Shown here in pieces: positions 37,324-49,494 of a DNA stretch of 53,070 nt; positions within the stretch are counted from its first letter, which is position 1; every line of letters starts with the position of its first letter. The stretch is from Methanosarcina sp. ERenArc_MAG2 (GTDB lineage Archaea > Halobacteriota > Methanosarcinia > Methanosarcinales > Methanosarcinaceae): contig JAMXHR010000004.1 in the NCBI GenBank assembly GCA_023955635.1, forward strand, positions 1-53,070. The letters are read 5' to 3'. The notes below the pieces were generated by a model. The model was not told the DNA's origin. It ran no database searches and worked only from the letters and a program-made list of their open reading frames with translations. The translations under genes and the position numbers were made by a program.

Positions 37324-38436
37324 ATGGCTCTTGAAATAGGGGTTTTAATTGGATTTCTTGTAATATTCCTCGCCGTATTGCTTGGTCCTTTTAAAATACA
37401 CGTTATTGAGGAAAATCTGGAAGTATTTTTGTTTGTATGTGGAGCACTTGCAATGACACTTTCAGGTTTTGTTGAAGTTCCGGGTGCAGAGACAGGCTGG
37501 AGTTTGGAAATAATCAAAGAAGCAGTGACTGCGCCACTTCATGTTGGAGAGATATTCGGTATTCCAATCGGCATATTTCAGATAGTGCTTGTTGTTGGAT
37601 TGGTTATCTATAAATGGCATACCCCAATCCATAAAGCAATCAGAAAATTGGCCGATGTGCTTTCTCCTAAGATTATGGCTTTTCTCCTGATTGTTATCCT
37701 TGGTTTATTTTCCAGTGTTGTGTCAGCTATTATTGCGGCAATAATCCTCGTTGAAGTGGTTAATGCAATGCCTATCCCACGAAAATCCAAGATCGACCTC
37801 ACAATCATTGCATGTTTTTCAATCGGCTTTGGTGCTGCGCTTACCCCTCTTGGAGAACCTCTTTCAACAATCGCTGTCTCAAAATTATCTGGTGCACCTT
37901 ACCATGCCGGATTCGACTTCTTAATTAAGATGCTCGGTATCTATATCGTTCCAGGCATCCTTGCATACGGTATTCTTGGAATGTTCTTCCTGGGGAAAGG
38001 TAATCCAAATGACCATGGAATGGAAGCAGCAGACTATAATGAGACTATAAAGGATGTTGTAATAAGGGCTGTCAAGGTTTACTTGTTTATTGCAGCGCTT
38101 GTATTACTTGGGGAAGGTTTCAAGCCCATTATATTCGAATACTTCACACAAATCCCTTCAACGATACTCTACTGGATTAATATGGTTTCAGCTGTTCTTG
38201 ATAATGCTACTCTGGCGGCTGCTGAGATAGGGCCTGTCCTTAGTGAATTCCAAATAAAGAGCGTACTTATGGGGCTTTTAATATCAGGCGGAATGCTGAT
38301 CCCCGGGAATATTCCTAATATCATCTCTGCGAGCAAATTGGGTATCACCAGTAAGGAATGGGCAAGGCTCGGATTACCCCTTGGACTTGTCTCGATGGCT
38401 ATCTATTTCATTATACTGTTTGTGCTCAAAATCTAA
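37324..38436 (+). CDS. DUF1646 family membrane permease, copy 3
   Basis: 370-residue paralogue, intact, with AAGGGGAAATAAGT before the ATG. It retains the ALTPLGEPLSTIAVSKLSGAPYH motif but differs more at the N-terminal half (ALAMTLSGFVEVPGAETGWSL) and lacks the 3' hairpin block of copies 1 and 2, so it was separated earlier. Confidence 0.85.
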   Translation: MALEIGVLIGFLVIFLAVLLGPFKIHVIEENLEVFLFVCGALAMTLSGFVEVPGAETGWSLEIIKEAVTAPLHVGEIFGIPIGIFQIVLVVGLVIYKWHTPIHKAIRKLADVLSPKIMAFLLIVILGLFSSVVSAIIAAIILVEVVNAMPIPRKSKIDLTIIACFSIGFGAALTPLGEPLSTIAVSKLSGAPYHAGFDFLIKMLGIYIVPGILAYGILGMFFLGKGNPNDHGMEAADYNETIKDVVIRAVKVYLFIAALVLLGEGFKPIIFEYFTQIPSTILYWINMVSAVLDNATLAAAEIGPVLSEFQIKSVLMGLLISGGMLIPGNIPNIISASKLGITSKEWARLGLPLGLVSMAIYFIILFVLKI

Positions 38437-38734
38437 CATTTTCAAAATTTTCTCCACATTTTTGTTTGCAAAATTTTGCTGAAGCTAAATCACATTGGTT
38501 TTTTGTTCTTTCTCACCGAATTTCGAGTTTTGCAGATGTAAGAGGAGGATATTTTTTCTGTTAAGAGGGGTATTTTTCCCTGTTACTGAGACTTTTGAGT
38601 TTTCATTTAAGATCTCTTTTTCTATTGGGTATATAGGTTATTTACCTACTATTTATTTCCGTTCACGTATATAGACTAAATCGAATAACTACTTATATTG
38701 GCCGGCGAATTCTAATCCCTAAAAAGCTAGAAAT

Positions 38735-39504
38735 GTGAACCAGCAGGACAGAGGAATAGATATCACAAAAATGGTACAGCTTTCAGATATTCATTTTTCA
38801 GAGGCATACTATATGCCCGAGATTGCAGATTCAATGCTTGAAAACATAAACCGTAGCGCTCCGGATATTGTAATAATCACCGGCGACCTGACGGAAAACG
38901 GGCTTGCATCCGAGTATAATGGGGCAAAAACTTCATTGACAGGATAGAATGTAAAAACAAGGTGATAGTTCCGGGAAACCATGACTCGAGGAATGCCGGT
39001 TACCTCTTCTTCGAGGATATTTTCAAGGCCAGATCGACCTTCGGGCACTTCGGAGAAGTCACTGTTGTAGGGCTTGATTCTTCCCAGCCGGATCTTGAAG
39101 AAGGGCACATAGGAAGGGAAAATTATGGCTGGATAGAGAAGGCTTTCTCAGGCAGCGGTTTCAAGGTTTTTGCCCTTCATCACCACCTTATTCCAATTCC
39201 CAGGACTGGCAGAGGAAATAATGTCCTTGTAGATGCAGGAGATGTTCTTGAACTCCTGGATCGTTCAGGTGTGAACCTTGTCCTTTGCGGGCACTGGCAC
39301 ATCCCCTGGGTCTGGAGATTAAATGACATGCTTGTCGTCAGTGCAGGAACTGTCTGCTCTTCCAAAATTCGTGGAAAAACCTCTCAGTGTTACAACCTGA
39401 TTGAGCTTGATGCGCCAGAACTCGAATCCAAGCGCTGGCACTTAAAGGTTTACAGAGTTTTCTCAAACGGAGAAAAAGAGCGGGTTGTCGATAGTATAAT
39501 ATAA
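38735..39504 (+). CDS. calcineurin-like metallophosphoesterase, apparent frameshift
   Basis: About 256 residues with the metal-binding motifs in order: QLSDIHF (D-x-H), ITGDLTENG, PGNHDSR, HHHLIPI and CGHWH. Closest in pattern to CpdA/Icc-type phosphodiesterases; the substrate is unknown. The frame breaks at the A5 run 38926-38930; A6 restores EYNGAKNFIDRIECKNKVIVPGNHD. The start is probably GTG 38735 or the ATG at 38771 that begins MVQLSDIHF. Confidence 0.85.
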
Positions 39505-39950
39505 TGTGCGCTTAAGAACCGATAGGATTCTGAAGAATGAAGAACCTGCTTAGAGAAGCTATCTCCTCCAGACACAGAATCTATTGTGGAAATAATAAAT
39601 ATTCAGGTTGACAAATTCTGGTTTTCACATAACTCTATTTATTTTTTATTACTCCTTTTTAGCTACTCGATCTTTTCTTTCAATATTTCTTCTTCTCTAT
39701 TTTTCATACATTTCATACCCCTCAATATCGTATCCTTCTACAAAATCCTGATCATTTACGCCATATTTTTTGGAAATAATTTAAAAATATGAAACCAGGT
39801 TTAGGAATCAATATTAGTAGAATATTTTTTTCGGTCCATATTTTACTTCTTTCGAATAAACAAGTTTTTATTTATGTTCAGTTACTTCCTTCAATCAGGA
39901 CTATTATTCTATCTAACAAGATTCTATTCTGAAAATTAAACTATCCAGTC
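39505..39950. other. non-coding AT-rich spacer
   Basis: About 450 bp before rbcL. Pyrimidine-rich; I see no gene, hairpin or repeat apart from a possible promoter for rbcL in the last 80 bp. Confidence 0.4.
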
Positions 39951-39963
39951 AGGAGTAATGAAA

Positions 39964-41249
39964 ATGCGCAGGGACTATATAGACAGGGACTACAGCCCGA
40001 AGAATACAGATCTGATCTGTGAATTTCATCTCGAACCTTCAGAAGGAGTAGATTTTGAGGAAGCTGCAACCCATATGGCAGGGGAAAGCTCTATTGACTC
40101 CTGGACTGAAATTGCCACACTGAGTCCAGAACTTGCAGCGAAACTGAAGCCCTACGTCTTTTACGTGGATGAGGAAGCACAGACTGTAAGGGTGGCTTAT
40201 TCCGAAGAACTCTTTGAGCTGGGCTCTGTCCCGCAGGTTCTCAGTGCTGTCGCAGGAAATATTCTGAGCATGAAGATTGTTGACAACCTCAGGCTGCAGG
40301 ATATTGCCTTCCCTAAGTCAATGCTCCGAGAGTTCAAAGGTCCGAACTTCGGGTTGTCAGGAATCAGGAAACTTGTGGGTGTGCAGGACCGGCCTCTTAT
40401 AGGAACTATCGTCAAGCCAAAGGTTGGATTAACCTCTGAAAAACATGCTGAAGTTGCTTACAATTCCTTTGCAGGAGGTTGCGATCTCGTTAAGGATGAT
40501 GAGAACCTTACAGACCAGAAATTTAACGGCTTTGAAAAGAGAGCCGAACTAACCCTCAAGCTTGCAGAAAAGGCAGAGTCTGAGACAGGGGAACGTAAAA
40601 TGTATCTCTGCAATATCACTGCTCCGACATGTAAGGAAATGATTCGCCGCATGAATATTCTTAAAGATTTGGGTGCCAGCTATGCAATGATCGATGTCGT
40701 GCCCGCAGGTTGGACTGCTCTTCAGACCCTGAGGGAAGAAGCCGAAGACGTGGGACTGGTTCTTCATGCCCACCGCTGCATGCATTCAGCCTATACACGG
40801 AACCCACGTCACGGGATAAGCATGGTTGTCGTTGCCAAGCTCTGCAGGCTGATAGGACTTGATCAGCTTCACATAGGCACGGTTGTCGGGAAAATGCACG
40901 GAGAAAAACACGAGGTTCTGACCCTCCGGGACGAATGCGTTCTCGATAACGTGCCTGCGGATGAAAGCCAGCATGTCCTTGCCCAGGATTGGGGGAGCTA
41001 AAGCCCATGTTCCCTGTCGCTTCGGGAGGGCTTGCCCCTACAATGATTCCTGACCTGTATTCTATTTTCGGCAAAGATGTTATTATGCAGTTTGGCGGCG
41101 GAATCCATGCACATCCTATGGGCACGGCAGCCGGAGCTGCTGCTTGCAGGCAGGCACTTGAAGCGAGCCTTGAAGGAGTTACTCTGCAGGAGTACGCGAA
41201 AAGCCACAAAGAACTTGAAGTTGCCCTTGGCAAGTGGCTAAAGAAATAA
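39964..41249 (+). CDS. rbcL: ribulose-bisphosphate carboxylase, form III, apparent frameshift
   Basis: Archaeal RuBisCO (428 residues), acting in nucleoside/pentose-bisphosphate metabolism, with no small subunit. Key sites: GTIVKPKVGL (substrate lysine), GGCDLVKDDE (carbamylated lysine and metal ligands), HAHRCMH, and the C-terminal GGGIHAHPMG. The frame breaks at G5 40991-40995; G6 restores AQDWGELKPMFPVASGG. Start: AGGAG (39951-39955) is better spaced for ATG 39964 (MRRDYIDRDYSPK) than for ATG 39958, so I choose 39964. Sua5 follows. Confidence 0.94.
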
Positions 41250-41296
41250 GCCGAAAAAAGCAATAGAAATAACTATCGAAGAGGAGTTTATTCTTT

Positions 41297-42385
41297 GTGC
41301 AGGCAGAAAACGGAAATAAAGTAGAGACTCTGGTTTTTCGGGTTTCCGAAGAAAACTTTGATGCCGTTCTTGACAAGGCGGCAGCGATCATCAGGAGTGG
41401 TGGGACTGTAGCTTTCCCCACGGAAACTGTTTACGGGCTTGGAGCTGACGGCCTGAACCCCAATGCAGTCCTGAAGATTTTCGAGGCTAAAGAGCGCCCT
41501 CCAGGAAATCCCCTTAGTCTGCTCGTTCACTCAAGGGAAGATCTCGGGAAGGTTGCAAGAAATATCCCGGAGAAAGCTTTCAGGCTCATGGATGCTTTCT
41601 GGCCTGGTCCCCTTACTATCGTTCTGGAAAAAAACGATATTGTCCCGGCAATTACCTCAGGAAACCTGCAATCAATAGGAGTCCGCATGCCTGACCATAA
41701 AATTCCTCTGGAACTCGTGAAGAGGGCAGGTACTCCTCTTGCTGCTCCCAGTGCCAACCTATCTGGAAAGCCCAGTCCCAGTCTTGCATCCCATGTCATA
41801 GCCGATCTTACTGACAGGATAGATGCAATTATTGACGGAGGGAAGTTATCATAGGTCTTGAGTCAACTGTAATTGATATGACTGTAGAACCGCCTGCTTT
41901 GCTCAGGCCCGGAGCCGTGAGAAGTGAAGATCTTGAAAAAATTATAGGAAAAGTCCGGCCAGGATACAAAGATGGCGAATCCAGGACTGATGAGGCTCTA
42001 CTGGAAAAGAGGGCAGGTCAGAAATACGGACATTATACTCCTGATACAAAGGTTGTGCTTGTGGAGGGGAAGTAAGGCCGTTCCGGAAAAGATTGTTAAA
42101 TTACTTGAAATTTACAGAAACGAAGGGCAGAAAGTCGGGCTCCTGCTCACTGAAGAAACTGCAGGCCTCCCTGCTTTTAAAATGTTGGGCACTTATGAAT
42201 ACTTTTTGCTGGGACCCAGGGAAGAGCCAGAAGTCGCTGCCAGGAAACTTTTTGAAGGGCTAAGGAACATGGATAGGAGAGGGCTGGATATTATCGTGGC
42301 TGACGGCTCTTTCAGTCATTCGGGGATTGGGGATGCGCTCATTAACAGATTGAGGGAAGCATCTTCCGTGAAGTTTGTTGTTTAA
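41297..42385 (+). CDS. Sua5/YciO/YrdC family threonylcarbamoyl-AMP synthase, two apparent frameshifts
   Basis: Makes the intermediate for t6A37 of ANN-decoding tRNAs. It has the YrdC domain (GGTVAFPTETVYGLGADGLN; KERPPGNPLSLLVH; APSANLSGKPSPS) and the C-terminal Sua5 domain (GQKYGHYTPDTKVVLVEG, EEPEVAARKLFEGLR, VADGSFSHSGIGDALINRLREA). Two breaks: near 41845 (GGAAGTTATC, where an added G restores GGKVIIGLESTVID) and near 42064-42075 (a net +1 shift in GTGGAGGGGAAGTAAGG). The start is GTG 41297 with GAGGAG upstream. Confidence 0.85.
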
Positions 42386-42469
42386 GTTCCATTGTAACGG
42401 CAGAATTGAGGACTCGGTTAATACTTTAGAGGGATTTTTTGAAAGCAGAAAAAAGAAAATCTGGTAAAA

Positions 42470-42670
42470 ATGCGGGCTTATAAAAAAGTCATGGGGCAGA
42501 ACAAGAAAGTAAATAAGATTAATTTTGCAGTTCTGGCTACAGGCCTGCTTTTAACAGTTCTTGGCATGGAGAAGATAGGAAACTATCTTCTTTGGGTCGG
42601 TATGTTTGTCCTTTTTGTGACTGTTATTTCAGGCATTTTCGCCTCCGGATCTGTGCGCAGGCAGAGATAA
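42470..42670 (+). CDS. small two-span membrane protein
   Basis: 66 residues with a basic N-terminus (KKVMGQNKKVNKI) and two hydrophobic segments (about 20-34 and 40-58), ending SVRRQR. No recognised family. It lies between Sua5 and polC on the same strand. The start may be the ATG at 42494 (MGQNKK); no strong ribosome site decides. Confidence 0.5.
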   Translation: MRAYKKVMGQNKKVNKINFAVLATGLLLTVLGMEKIGNYLLWVGMFVLFVTVISGIFASGSVRRQR

Positions 42671-42709
42671 ATCTGACTTTCCTAATGTTCTCATAAAGGG
42701 GCTTTTCAA

Positions 42710-45700
42710 ATGGGTGAAACGATTGCAAGTGAGGAGATGCATGAATATTTTAATGAACTTGAAGCGAGGCTCAAAGAGGCAATCGATATTGCAAATATGG
42801 CTCGAGCCCGCGGAGGAGATCCGAAGCCTATTGTAGAAATTCCCTTGCCAAGGATCTTGCAGATAGGGTTGAAAACCTTATAGGAGTAGAAGGGGTCGCT
42901 GTAAAGATCCGTGAGCTTGAGATAAAGATGTCCAGGGAAGAAGCAGCTCTTGAAATCGGGCGCCAGGTAGCAGAAGGAGAAGTGGGGAGCTTCGCCGCAA
43001 AAAAGATGCAGTTGAAGCTGCGATCCGGGTTTCCATGGCTGTCCTTACAGAAGGAGTGGTTGCAGCTCCTATCGAAGGTATTGACAAGGTCGAACTTGGG
43101 AAAAACGACGATGGTTCTCAATATATCAGGATCTTTTATTCCGGGCCAATCCGGAGTGCAGGCGGGACAGCCCAGGCCCTTTCCGTGCTTGTCGGTGACT
43201 ATGTAAGACGTGGGATTGGAATTGACCGCTATAAACCAAGGCCAGAAGAAGTAGAGCGATATGTAGAAGAAATCCTGCTTTACAAGAGGGTTGCAAGTCT
43301 GCAATACACTCCTTCTGAAGATGAGATCCGCCTGATAGTCAGGAATTGTCCTGTCTGTATTGACGGGGACCCGACCGAAGAAGCCGAGGTAGAAGGGCAC
43401 AGGGATCTGGAAAGGATAGGGACAAACCGCGTTAGAGGGGGAATGTGCCTTGTGCTTGCTGAAGGGCTCGCCCTCAAAGCTCCCAAGGTCAAGAAACATG
43501 TCAATAAGCTGAATATGGATGGGTGGGACTGGTTGGAAACGCTCATAGGAGGTGCGAAAAGCGAAGGGGATGAAGAAAATGAGCAGAAAAACAAAATCAA
43601 GCCGAAGGATAAGTACATAAAAGACCTGATTGCAGGCAGACCTGTTTTTTCTCACCCTTCAAGGCCAGGTGGGTTCAGGCTCCGCTACGGGCGTTCCAGA
43701 AATACCTCTTTTGCGGCTGCAGGGATTAATCCGTCTACTATGGTGTTGCTTGATGATTTTATTGCTAATGGGACTCAGCTTAAGGTTGAAAGGCCTGGAA
43801 AAGCGGCAGCTATGTCTGCCGTGGACTCGATAGAAGGACCGACTGTGCGCCTCTTTTCTGGAGACGTTGTTCGTATAGATAATGTGAAGGAAGCCTATGA
43901 AATCCGCTCGCAGATAGAAGTAATAGTGGACATCGGGGAGATCCTGATTAATTACGGCGATTTCCTGGAAAACAACCATCCCCTTATGCCTTCACCGTAT
44001 GTTTTCGAATGGTGGCATTATGACTATGAAGCAGCCTGCTCTGAAAAAATACCGGAAAATGAATTGAAAAATCCTTCTGCAGCTCTGGCTCTCAGGCTTG
44101 CAGAAGAATTCGATGTCCCTCTTCATCCGAAGTTTACCTATCTCTGGCATGACATAAACCGAAATGAATTCGAGGCTCTAAGGAAATTCGTGGCTGATGA
44201 AGGAAATTTTTCGGCTGAAAACGGAATCCTCAGGTTACCCCTAAAAGCCTGCCTTGAAAGGGGTATTAAATCCGTACTTGAAAAACTTCTTGTACTTCAT
44301 AAAGTAAAAGATGAGACAATCCTGATTGAAGAATCTCTTCCTTTTATTTTCTGCCTTGGGCTTGACAGCCGCCTGAAAGAGAAGGCTCAGATGCCTGATA
44401 CTGATAATATGGTGGATGCTGCAGCTTTTCTGAGTGGATTTAAGGTTTTCCCCAGGGCTCCTTCGAGAATAGGGGCAAGAATGGGAAGGCCGGAAAAATC
44501 TGACCTGCGAAAGATGTCTCCTGCAGCTCAGGTCCTCTTCCCGATAAACAATGCCGGAGGAATTACTCGGAACATTGTATCGGCTTCCGATTATACAGCT
44601 TCCATGAATGGGAAAATTGGGGAAATTGAAGTTGAAATGGGACTCAGAGAATGTCCTGTCTGCAGAAAAGAGACATATTTCTGGCGCTGTGAGTGCGGAG
44701 AATATACACATCCAAAACTTTCCTGCCCCCGCTGCAAGATCGATGTAAGGGGAGCTGAAACCTGCCCTAAATGCGGAAGAAAAGCAACTTCTGTTACAAA
44801 TGTCAAACTGGATTTTCATTCCATTTACAAGCAGGCCTTTGAGAATATAGGGGAAAGGGAAAAAATGGATCTAATCAAAGGAGTAAAGCGGCTCATGAAT
44901 GGGCAGATGACCCCCGAACCCCTCGAAAAAGGAATCTTGCGGGCAAAACATGAAGTCTTTATTTTTAAGGACGGGACTGTCAGGTATGATATGTCAGATA
45001 TCCCTCTTACGCATATCCGGGCTGATGAAATCGGGATAACAGCAGCCAAACTCCGGGAACTAGGTTACAAGGAAGATATTTATGGAAAATCCCTTGAAAG
45101 GGATGAACAGATTGTCTGCCTGAAGGTTCAGGATCTTGTTATTTCTTATGACGGCGGCGAGTACATGCTGCGTACGGCAAACTACGTTGATGACCTTCTT
45201 TTGAAGTATTATAAGGTTGAGCCCTATTATAATGCTGAAACCATTCAGGATCTGGTAGGCGTACTGCTAATAGGGCTTGCTCCGCATACCTCTGCAGGTG
45301 TGCTCGGGCGCCTGATAGGGTTCACGAAAGCTTCAGTCGGCTATGCGCATCCTTTTTTTCATGCTTCAAAACGCAGGAACTGTGATGGAGATGAAGATTG
45401 CATAATGCTCCTTATGGATGGAATCCTTAATTTCTCGAGGGCTTATCTTCCGGATAAAAGAGGAGGAAAAATGGATGCTCCTCTTGTGCTCACTACAAGG
45501 ATCGATCCTAAGGAAGTAGACAAGGAGGCACATAATATAGACGTGTCTGCGAGGTATCCTCTTGCGTTCTACAGGGCCACTCAAGAAATCAAAAACCCCA
45601 CTGAACTCGAAGGAATTATGGATCTGGTAAGCAGTCGGCTTGGAACCCCGGAGCAGTATGAGCATTTTATGTTTACACACGACACTACAGATATTGCTGC

Positions 45701-46148
45701 AGGCCCGCTTAACTCTTCATATAAGACTTTGGGAAGCATGATAGACAAAATGGAGGCTCAGCTTTCCCTGGCTAACAAGATAAGGGCAGTAGACGCTCCT
45801 GATGTGGCTGAAAGGGTGCTTAAGTCTCATTTCCTTCCCGATCTTATCGGAAATCTCCGTTCATTTTCCAGGCAGCGAATGCGCTGTGTCAAGTGTGCAG
45901 AGAAGTTCAGACGCCCTCCTCTGACCGGTACCTGCCCTAAATGCGGAGGCAATGTTATACTGACCGTGCATGAGGGATCTGTTCGTAAATATCTTGAAAT
46001 TTCAAAAGAGATTGGGGGACGATACGAAGTATCCAGCTACACTCGACAAAGGATTGAACTGCTAGATAAAGATATCTGCTCTCTGTTCGAAAATCACAGG
46101 GTTAAGCAACTGGGACTTTCGGATTTCATGTCTGGATCTCCGCGCTGA
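42710..46148 (+). CDS. polC: DNA polymerase D large subunit DP2, two apparent frameshifts
   Basis: Catalytic subunit of the archaeal family D replicative polymerase, 1146 residues when restored. It begins [14 protein letters not shown] at 42710. Catalytic aspartates lie in [10 protein letters not shown] and zinc sites are visible ([16 protein letters not shown]...CPKCG near 545-600; [22 protein letters not shown] near 950). Breaks: near 42847 (one G missing; restores [18 protein letters not shown]) and the A6 run 42999-43004 (one A; restores [19 protein letters not shown]). Both affect only the N-terminus. Essential in archaea, so the breaks are most likely assembly errors. Confidence 0.94.
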
Positions 46149-46510
46149 GAAAGAACAAAACGAAATATCATGATTCGAAATAAATTTATTCTGATAGGCC
46201 AGGAGGAGATAGGGCCGTTTGAAAGCCCGAAGATACAGAGGTATTTATTATTCAATTCCCTAACCTTAATATTTCAAGTCCGGCTTTTCTTCTGGAAATA
46301 GGCTTTTTTCAGCCTCATATTTTCCCTTAAAGGAGAAAATCTATCCAATTTCGATTGATAGTCCCGTATGTACTTCGCATGTAATTATATAATTTTATGG
46401 GCATTTATATAGTATCTGTCTGATTATCTGTACTCCCTTATGTGGCTATTTTTGAATAAAGTATGGGCTTTTCTTAGATCTGGGTTGAAAGCTTCGTTTG
46501 TCATTCGATT
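46149..46510. other. convergent intergenic region
   Basis: 362 bp between polC and the convergent mmp10. AT-rich. No hairpin with a clear T-run and no gene was found. Confidence 0.4.
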
Positions 46511-47746
46511 TTATTCCAGAGGCAGCCCAAGTGAGTTGATTTGCTCTATAAGCTCAGTAAAGTTTTCGATTTCCAGTTCCAGAACTTCTTCTCTGGTCAT
46601 GCCTATTGACATTTCCCCATCTACAGAAAGACATTCCGGGCCCCTGCGAACAAGCCTGTCAACTCCGTCTCTTTTAAGAGTTTCTTTAACTTCCATATCG
46701 TGGACAAAGGCCCGTCCTGGAATAAAAACGGTTTCATTAACCTCCGATAGGTCCAGCGTTTTGAAGTCTTCTATCGTAATTAGGCACCCGATGTCTTTTT
46801 TCGGGGAGACGATATTCACAGAGCCTCCCAGGGTCTCAAAGATTTCCCTCAGTCTTGGGGCTGCTATCCGGCCTGTGATTACTGTGGCTTTTTTTGTGAT
46901 TTTCGGAAGCTTTGCAAGGGCTTCGGGAACATTCCGAATGGCAAAGGGAGAACCAATTAACGGATCTTCAAGCGGAGTTCCTGTGACCCTCATAGAAGGA
47001 TGCTTTGATGCAGAACTGCGCACCAGATCGGTGAATTCTCGGATAGTATGTGGAGTTATGCCCTGAATGATAGGGGCGTTGTTCAGAATCAGCCCGTTTT
47101 CCGGGAAGTTTGCAAACCTCATCAAGATAGCCCCTTTTGCACCCATGATCTCCAGATCACTTAGAGTTCTATCAAGGACTTCTCCGTCATTTACTCCCGG
47201 AATTAGTACGATTGCCCCGTACACGTCGCAATGAGTACAGAAATCTTTAAGAACCTGCAAAGACGCCTCAGGTTCCGGGTCTTTCATATATTCAGCTCTT
47301 AAAGCCGGATCAGTTGCAAAGACTGTAAAACTTACCTCTGTGACTCCATGGTCTATATAAAAAAGAGCATCATCAAATTTGGAAAAGCCTTTTCCACTTG
47401 TATATCCCAGGTGTATGGGAGTCCTGAACTGAGAAAGGAAAGCGACAAGGTTTTTCAGTTCTGGGTAACAGCTTAAATCGCCTCCTCCGCTGATAGTGAA
47501 TTTTCCGATTTCTCCACTTGCAAAAGAGAGCTTTCTTGCAGTCTCTTCCAGTACCATCTGAAGAGGTTTGAAGCCTGAGTATGATTCTTTTACACTGCGG
47601 GTACAGTAGTCACATCCCTTTTTGAAAGGAAGACAGTACTTACAGCCCAGGGACGGAGTCTCTTTAACCTTTTTGAAATAACAATATTTGCAAAAGCCTC
47701 TGCAGTCTACCCCGGGATTTCCGCCTACGTCAACAACTACTTCCAT
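46511..47746 (-). CDS. mmp10: methanogenesis marker protein 10, McrA arginine methyltransferase
   Basis: Radical SAM, cobalamin-dependent enzyme that C-methylates an arginine of McrA. The start is ATG 47746: [20 protein letters not shown], with the radical SAM cluster CRGFCKYC (CX3CX2C) at residues 15-22. A second cysteine set GCKYC...GCDYC follows within 35 residues, as seen in the family. The preceding 23 residues in the longer frame from 47815 do not fit. Location next to the mcr operon, in opposite orientation, matches the Methanosarcina arrangement and fits its job. Confidence 0.92.
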   Translation of the reverse strand: MEVVVDVGGNPGVDCRGFCKYCYFKKVKETPSLGCKYCLPFKKGCDYCTRSVKESYSGFKPLQMVLEETARKLSFASGEIGKFTISGGGDLSCYPELKNLVAFLSQFRTPIHLGYTSGKGFSKFDDALFYIDHGVTEVSFTVFATDPALRAEYMKDPEPEASLQVLKDFCTHCDVYGAIVLIPGVNDGEVLDRTLSDLEIMGAKGAILMRFANFPENGLILNNAPIIQGITPHTIREFTDLVRSSASKHPSMRVTGTPLEDPLIGSPFAIRNVPEALAKLPKITKKATVITGRIAAPRLREIFETLGGSVNIVSPKKDIGCLITIEDFKTLDLSEVNETVFIPGRAFVHDMEVKETLKRDGVDRLVRRGPECLSVDGEMSIGMTREEVLELEIENFTELIEQINSLGLPLE

Positions 47747-48020
47747 ATTAAACTTTCGTATTACGAGGATATTACTAAATCTTTTTGGTATGATTTTCAG
47801 GCAATTAAATAACATCTGGAAAAATTTATTGTCATTTCATCAGCTTCCTAAAAAATATTTTAATTAAGTCTTATTGTATATTTTTGGCAGCTTTAAGTAA
47901 CGTTGAAATTATATTTCTCTATTGATCCCGTTTTTTTATATGATCATACAAAAATAGATCTCACATTAATAAAATCAATTTTAAAAAAATACATGAATTC
48001 ATCTATCGGAGAACACAAAA

Positions 48021-48030
48021 GATTTAAGTA
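48021..48030 (+). promoter_or_regulatory. likely box A of the mcr operon
   Basis: GATTTAAGTA, preceded by AAAA, is a plausible TATA box. A start about 25 bp downstream would leave an mRNA leader of about 110 nt before mcrB. The mmp10-mcrB spacer (47747-48165) holds divergent promoters; the mmp10 side is AT-rich without a definite box. Confidence 0.4.
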
Positions 48031-48151
48031 CCTTCTAAACGAATGAGAATTCATTGGGAAAGTGGACACTTAAAAACGATACGGTACTTGATTTATTGGG
48101 TGCAAAAGCACTCGAATAGGTGACCAGTCCCAAAATGATTCTAATAAATTA

Positions 48152-48157
48152 AGGAGG
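48152..48157 (+). promoter_or_regulatory. ribosome-binding site of mcrB
   Basis: AGGAGG, eight bases before the GTG at 48166. The strong site confirms the GTG start of mcrB, which reads [13 protein letters not shown]. Confidence 0.7.
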
Positions 48158-48165
48158 AAATTAAA

Positions 48166-49470
48166 GTGTCTGACACAGTAGACATCTACGACGACAGAGG
48201 AAAACTGCTCGAGAGCAAAGTCGACATCATGAACCTTGCTCCAACAAGAAACGCAGCAATTAAAAAAATCATCTTGGACACCAAGAGGTCCGTTGCAGTC
48301 TCCCTCGCAGGTATTCAGGGAGCACTTGCCAGTGGCAAGATGGGCGGAAAGGGCCGTCAGATCTTAGGCCGTGGACTTAACTACGATATCGTAGGCAATG
48401 TTGATGCTATTGCAGCAAGCGTTAAGGACCTTATCCAAGTCGATGAAGGCGACGACTCAAATGTAAAGATTCTTAAGGGCGGAAAGAGCCTGCTCGTCCA
48501 GGTCCCAGAGTCCAGGATGACCGCTGGTGCCGATTATATGTCCGCAACCACAGTCGGTGCAGCAGCAATCACCCAGACAATTCTGGATATGTTCAAGACC
48601 GATATGTACGATGCACCCATAGTGAAGGGCGCTGTTTGGGGAAGCTATCCGCAGACAATGGACCTCATGGGCGGAAACGTTGCAGGTATCCTGAGCATTC
48701 CCCAGAACAACGAAGGTCTCGGCTTCTCCCTCAGGAATATCATGGCAAACCACGTTGCAGCAATCACCAGCCGATCTGCAATGAACTCAGCTGCTCTCTC
48801 TTCTATCTATGAGCAGGCTGGTATCTTCGAGATGGGTGGCGCAGTCGGTATGTTCGAGAGGCATCAGCTCCTCGGTCTCGCATGCCAGGGCCTCAATGCC
48901 AACAATGTCGTATATAACGTTGTAAAGGAAAACGGTAAGAACGGTACCATTGGAACCGTTATCCAGTCCATCGTTGGCAGAGCAATTGAAGACGGCGTTA
49001 TTTCCGTTGACAAGACAGCTCCCTCCGGATACAATTTCTACAAGGCAAACGACGTCCCCATGTGGAACGCCTATGCAGCAGCCGGTACACTTGCAGCCAC
49101 TCTCGTAAACTGTGGTGCAGGACGTGCAGCTCAGAACGTTTCTTCAACACTTCTCTACTTCAACGACATGCTTGAGAAGGAAACCGGTCTCCCAGGATGC
49201 GACTACGGTAAAGTACAGGGTGTCGCAGTAGGGTTCTCATTCTTCAGCCACTCCATTTACGGTGGCGGTGGACCTGGTGTCTTCAACGGTAACCACGTCG
49301 TTACCAGGCACTCCAGAGGATTTGCAATCCCCTGCGTATGCGCAGCAGTAGCCCTTGATGCAGGTACCCAGATGTTCACAATTGAATCCACATCCGGCCT
49401 CATTGGTGACGTGTTTGGTGGAATCAAGGAATTCCGCGAGCCGATTAAGGCAGTTGCAGGAGCGCTCTAA
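48166..49470 (+). CDS. mcrB: methyl-coenzyme M reductase, beta subunit
   Basis: 434 residues, standard length. Beta subunit of the (alpha beta gamma)2 enzyme that releases methane from methyl-CoM and coenzyme B using F430. [15 protein letters not shown] start, with [14 protein letters not shown] [34 protein letters not shown] and the C-terminal [25 protein letters not shown] contacting F430/CoB. It starts with GTG. The frame is intact. First gene of mcrBDCGA. Confidence 0.97.
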   Translation: MSDTVDIYDDRGKLLESKVDIMNLAPTRNAAIKKIILDTKRSVAVSLAGIQGALASGKMGGKGRQILGRGLNYDIVGNVDAIAASVKDLIQVDEGDDSNVKILKGGKSLLVQVPESRMTAGADYMSATTVGAAAITQTILDMFKTDMYDAPIVKGAVWGSYPQTMDLMGGNVAGILSIPQNNEGLGFSLRNIMANHVAAITSRSAMNSAALSSIYEQAGIFEMGGAVGMFERHQLLGLACQGLNANNVVYNVVKENGKNGTIGTVIQSIVGRAIEDGVISVDKTAPSGYNFYKANDVPMWNAYAAAGTLAATLVNCGAGRAAQNVSSTLLYFNDMLEKETGLPGCDYGKVQGVAVGFSFFSHSIYGGGGPGVFNGNHVVTRHSRGFAIPCVCAAVALDAGTQMFTIESTSGLIGDVFGGIKEFREPIKAVAGAL

Positions 49471-49494
49471 ACATATAACTCGAAAGGTCTAACG

